From positions 1 through 64,000 of the forward strand of contig JAUCBJ010000109.1 in NCBI GenBank assembly GCA_032718475.1: a stretch of 64,000 nt of DNA. Reading direction: 5' to 3'. The number at the start of each line of letters is the position of its first letter. Within the stretch, counting starts at the first letter, position 1. Source of the DNA: Nemertoderma westbladi (taxonomy: Eukaryota > Xenacoelomorpha > Nemertodermatida > Nemertodermatidae). Below, in pieces: positions 61,167 to 64,000 of the stretch. A program made the translations under genes and the position numbers. The notes beneath the pieces are model-generated. The model ran no database searches, was not told where the DNA came from, and saw nothing but the letters and a program-made list of their open reading frames with translations.

Positions 61167-61358
61167 GAGAGTTGGGTCGATATCATCTTGCTCAATAAGT
61201 TTACAGTAGATCTGATGGACTTTGGTGTACTTTAATCGGCCTTCCTCGTAATCCGCGTACGCGAAGTACATCACGGGATTCCGTTTAAGGACAGTCGTTA
61301 CAGCTCTCTCGTAAACGTTGGCAGCTTCTTCGGAGAATATCTTGGAACTGTTAATGTC
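61167..61358 (-). CDS. CSTF3: CSTF3 exon, central HAT-C
   Basis: A 192-nt, 64-codon phase-0 exon from [20 protein letters not shown] to QDDIDPTL. It contains [19 protein letters not shown], one of the most conserved stretches of CstF-77. The acceptor is TTAACAG|GAC and the donor CTC|GTAAGA. A second GTAAGAT sits about 28 nt further into the intron next to a 12-bp palindrome (AAACTATAGTTT), and the 18-bp minisatellite begins only about 50 nt downstream of the donor. Confidence 0.97.
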
Positions 61359-61594
61359 CTGTTAATCAATAAACATCGTAACATGTTTACAATTATGAGC
61401 TGAACTCGTAACGTAATAAAAGTTACTTGTTCTAGTATAAAAAATGTCAAGAAATATACTTTTTATTAAAATTGATGTTTATTAAATAATATAACTTAAG
61501 ACCCCCGCAACACTTTGCGGTGTAAATAATTTCTAACCACAGTGTTGCTAAATTATGCCCCAACACAAACCCGATAATATACTGAGCGACTTAC
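61359..61594 (-). other. Short CSTF3 intron (236 bp)
   Basis: Ordinary AT-rich intron between two HAT exons. Nothing else is seen in it. Confidence 0.9.
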
Positions 61595-61720
61595 CCCTTT
61601 CTCTAGAAGCAGTTTACTTTGTGAGTCTAAGAAGAGGGATGATTCGTACCACAATTCCGGATGGTGTCCCAAACATAACAGCGCTTGCTCATAAGCAAAC
61701 ATTACCCGGTGCGTGAATAC
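61595..61720 (-). CDS. CSTF3: CSTF3 exon, HAT-C start
   Basis: A 126-nt, 42-codon phase-0 exon beginning [15 protein letters not shown] and ending [24 protein letters not shown] is the conserved HAT helix pair with the aromatic Trp-Tyr pattern. The acceptor is CACCAG|GTA and the donor GGG|GTAAGT. It lies only 236 bp from the next exon downstream, a normal compact intron in contrast with the two satellite-filled introns that follow. Confidence 0.96.
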
Positions 61721-62522
61721 CTGGTGTAAAGTACCGCAAATATAGGTGGACATTATTTGTGAATGAATACATGGTGAAAAGTAGACATGATCATATCTTA
61801 ATCACAATAATTACTCTAGCTAGCTACAGGGAAATCTTCTGCAAAGGGGGGGGGGGGGGGGGGGGGTTCACCCCGCCTTTTTCAAATTTTGTGAATTTTT
61901 AGACTGGGGGAACCACCCCCCCGCCCCCTAAACCTCGGAAGAAAAAACTAACAAAAACAACCAAAGACGCTTGCACATTGAAAGCGTTCAACAAGCCAAA
62001 TCAAAGAGCAGCTATGGTTTATAAATGCCTAATGCCTTGTTAAGCGATAAATCTGCATTTCTGGACAAACGAGCTGACTACCTATCAAGGTAAAATCCGA
62101 TTCAGTAGCTGAACGAACGGTAGGCTAGAACTCACATTCAAATTCGAGACTCAACTTCATCGCACATAATGTGCCGGATCTGATATCACCAATGGTGATA
62201 CAAATTCTAGACAATAAAATATATTCTGACCAGCAGTAGGTGTGGGCGTTATAGGTAATAAGTTCGGCAGAAGATCTCCGCGTCCGCAAAGGGATAGTTC
62301 TCCACGTTCTCGAAATCGGAATAAAAGTCCACCTCCAATGAACACATACATAAAGCGGTTGGCCGGTTAATTATTTTCAGTCAAAGGCTGCGGTAGAGGA
62401 TTCGGGACTTGAGAACTCACACTGTACGTTGCTATGGGCACATCCTCTATTTGTTCGTCATCCGTTGCTACGGATAACTACTTACCCTACATGGTCGCCC
62501 GCTGCTATGAATACACCCCTAC
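61721..62522 (-). other. CSTF3 intron (802 bp) with a G-tract
   Basis: Contains a run of about 20 G on the plus strand near 61846-61866. After 50 bp come GGGGGAACC and CCACCCCCC, so C- and G-tracts face each other across a short spacer. This could form a hairpin or G-quadruplex, or be the eroded end of a C-tract-bearing MITE like the one at 10704. No gene is seen. Confidence 0.5.
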
Positions 62523-62669
62523 CTGTTGGTCATCCGTTCGCAAGGGATTGCTCTTCTCCCACGCAATATATTTCTTCCACAGGGCCTTCTGATTGGCCTC
62601 TTCTGGGGTGTTGTTAGGGGGGGTGGAGGGAAGATTGCGGTTGATACCTCTCATATGGGATTCACATTC
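62523..62669 (-). CDS. CSTF3: CSTF3 exon, HAT-N/HAT-C transition
   Basis: A 147-nt, 49-codon phase-0 exon starting [14 protein letters not shown] and ending [13 protein letters not shown]. The segments RNLPSTPP and [18 protein letters not shown] match the family region that follows the first HAT half, where the protein turns into the second HAT domain. The acceptor is TTACAG|GAA and the donor CAG|GTAGGG. The Pro/Asn-rich segment [10 protein letters not shown] is typical of the linker. The first residues are more divergent from fly and human forms than the rest. Confidence 0.95.
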
Positions 62670-63084
62670 CTGTAACACAAACAACCGATAGATGGAGTAC
62701 TAACTAACCGTTGACTCCTTACGGCCTATCACTATAAGTTCACGAGGAATAACAAACACATTATATTATTGAACTTGCTGTTAACATTGTTAATCGGTTT
62801 ATTACAAGGTTATGCAGATTAGTAAAAGGAACAGGTTACAGACAGAAACCCAAAAAATTCAATTTCGCAAACCAGTTTGCCGCCCTTCGCCACGCAATGA
62901 ATACAGTTACCTACATTAGAGGTACACCGGTATTTGTTGTGGTAACTGTCAGAGTAGATAGATAATAAGTAAATACCTACCTGGTACCCTATCTTGATTT
63001 TGTTGTGCTATATTTACTAATATTATTAATTTAGTTACTCCGACCGGGGGTGTAAAGAAAAAAAAATGTAATTAAATAAGTAAC
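62670..63084 (-). other. CSTF3 intron (415 bp)
   Basis: AT-rich intron between the first two visible exons. No element or RNA recognised. Confidence 0.9.
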
Positions 63085-63289
63085 CTTAGAAACTTTTCTC
63101 GAATGATGATATTCTTTAACTCTGTCTTCTAGAACTCGTTTCGCCAGATTTGGGTTAACACTTTCCTCGAAGCTACAATAGTCTTTCCACAACACCTCAA
63201 TGGTAATCATCGGGGTATTAATTCCCCTTTGGTAGATTCGTCGAACAGCCGCTATACGCTGGTTTTCGGCGTAGGATCCAATGGCCTCA
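63085..63289 (-). CDS. CSTF3: CSTF3 exon (first visible), N-terminal HAT region
   Basis: A 205-nt exon: one base completing a codon, then 68 codons beginning [11 protein letters not shown] and ending HHSRKVSK. The motif [22 protein letters not shown] is highly conserved in CstF-77/su(f), which makes this the end of the first HAT half. The acceptor is TTTACAG|T at 63290. The donor is AAG|GTTACT, a legal GT but weak at +3 to +6 compared with the other introns here. The preceding exon should supply the residues before the Val-Glu; nothing between 63290 and 64000 fits it. Function follows from the family (protein scaffold of the cleavage stimulation factor, nucleus); no catalytic residues are expected. 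Confidence 0.95.
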
Positions 63290-64000
63290 CTGTAAATAGT
63301 GAAATAAAGCTAGTATTATTACATCTATTAATACCACGGACTATAATAATTAAGTTATAACGAATGGTTACAATATTACCGCCATCATGACATCCCAGAG
63401 TCGGGGTCATCCTCCTTGGGATCACGCGAGATAAACTCTGCGAGGTATTCATCACGCTCCTACAAGGTGACTCAGATTCTGTTTTAGGTCCATTGTTGTC
63501 AGGAAGAACTCGTATGGCTCGTATAGTTTGTTACTTCATGTGGTAGTTTGTTTGTTAGATGTTTGTTTGGTCAAAGACGCGAATTGTATCACTGGTAAGA
63601 GCCACGGTGTCTTTAAGTTTGCAAAAGATCACATTTTCAAATTACCTGCAGATACTCCACAGAACAATGTACATTACCACTAGGCGAAAGAGTTGCTCAT
63701 TTACTAATTGGCGAGGCGCAGCAACTCGTTCTCGTGAACGGATGAAATAGTTGATGTGGTTCGCGAAGATCCCACCCCCACAACTTAGCAGAATATATAA
63801 ACTTGTATAAGTTATTGTACCAAGTTATGGTATAGTTTTACCGTATTTACGGAATCATAAGCTTTCAAAAATATCGTACGACAATGAAAACGACGACCTC
63901 AAAAAACAGGAGGGGAGTGAGACAGAAAACAACAGAGAACAAAGGACACAAAAGGGAAAACGGGATACAAATAAAATGGGAATTTGTTAACGTACCTATC
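63290..64000 (-). other. Upstream CSTF3 intron, incomplete
   Basis: The exon that should precede [11 protein letters not shown] is not present. Two exon-like open segments occur on the minus strand: 63465-63380 (TTGTAG| then ERDEYLAEFISRDPKEDD, closed by TGA) and about 63770-63652 (ending CTGCAG|GTAATT). Neither matches CstF-77 nor joins it in frame, and I assign no function. Confidence 0.5.

Larger units (their letters stand above)
10103..63289 (-). other. CSTF3: Partial CSTF3 (CstF-77) gene locus, six internal exons
   Basis: Six exons join into a continuous 305-codon stretch of the HAT (half-a-TPR) region of CstF-77. All junctions keep the frame: one is phase 2 (entry to the first exon), four are phase 0 (KVSK|ECES, DDQQ|VFTH, LEKG|DINS, DPTL|AYVQ), then phase 0 YCSK|DPQI, and the last exon exits in phase 1. 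The family is recognised from remembered motifs such as [41 protein letters not shown] and ALMEYYCSK. CstF-77 dimerises and bridges CstF-50, CstF-64 and CPSF in nuclear 3'-end processing. Visible introns measure 415, 802, 236, 8615 and 42202 bp. First exons, the Pro-rich C-terminus and the promoter are outside the window. The following exon (expected to encode a VLFERVL-like motif) was not found between 1 and 10102, so the intron probably continues past the left edge. Confidence 0.95.

Noticed and set aside
63380-63465. Upstream CSTF3 exon
   Set aside because: The reading ERDEYLAEFISRDPKEDD does not match CstF-77 and hits a stop before the possible donor in the phase needed to join [11 protein letters not shown].
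63650-63775. Cytochrome P450 heme-region exon
   Set aside because: A vague resemblance only; the Cys ligand motif is absent and two frames would be needed.

Overview
The window is invertebrate-type animal nuclear DNA. It has spliced genes, LTR and LINE retrotransposons, MITEs and very large tandem arrays, and I see no bacterial or viral gene organisation. The host gene is recognisable. Six exons on the minus strand encode a continuous stretch of CstF-77 (CSTF3, suppressor of forked), the HAT-repeat scaffold of the cleavage stimulation factor used in mRNA 3'-end formation. In transcription order the exons are 63289-63085, 62669-62523, 61720-61595, 61358-61167, 52551-52408 and 10205-10103. All have AG acceptors and GT donors, and the reading phases fit together at every junction. 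The 5' and 3' ends of the gene lie outside the window, so nearly everything here is intron of this one gene. I do not assign a species.

Layout: 1-3216 is the 3' end of an LTR retrotransposon (zinc-knuckle ORF plus 3' LTR). 3217-7202 is a 24/38-bp CCATGG satellite broken up by a truncated LINE, a SINE-like element and a duplicated flank. 7203-10102 holds a 9-bp microsatellite and a 38-bp satellite. 10206-52407 is a 42-kb intron filled by a ~49-bp satellite (about 590 units, estimated from length). That satellite is interrupted by a Harbinger-like MITE (10704-11798) and by an 11.5-kb BEL/Pao-type LTR retrotransposon (13614-25087) whose 5-bp target duplication lies inside a satellite unit. 52552-61166 is an 8.6-kb intron with an 18-bp minisatellite (about 350 units) and a hAT-like MITE. 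61167-64000 holds compact exons and short introns.

The most striking observation concerns the 49-bp satellite. It is a tandem amplification of the last 48 nt of a CSTF3 coding exon, less 5 nt, together with that exon's own 5' splice site. The array is continuous with the authentic exon end at 52408, and every complete unit carries AAG|GTAAGT, AAG|GTAAGC or AAG|GTAAAC in the sense orientation. The host pre-mRNA would therefore contain hundreds of candidate U1 snRNP binding sites directly downstream of its true donor. CstF-77 genes in flies and vertebrates are known to be autoregulated by intronic polyadenylation, and U1 involvement is reported for the vertebrate gene, so a regulatory role is possible but untested.

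The mobile elements are mostly inserted in satellite DNA and have legible target duplications: TATGT (LTR element), TTA (Harbinger-like) and GTGGATAC (hAT-like). The full LTR element keeps gag- and protease-like coding but appears to have lost reverse transcriptase and integrase through an in-frame deletion.
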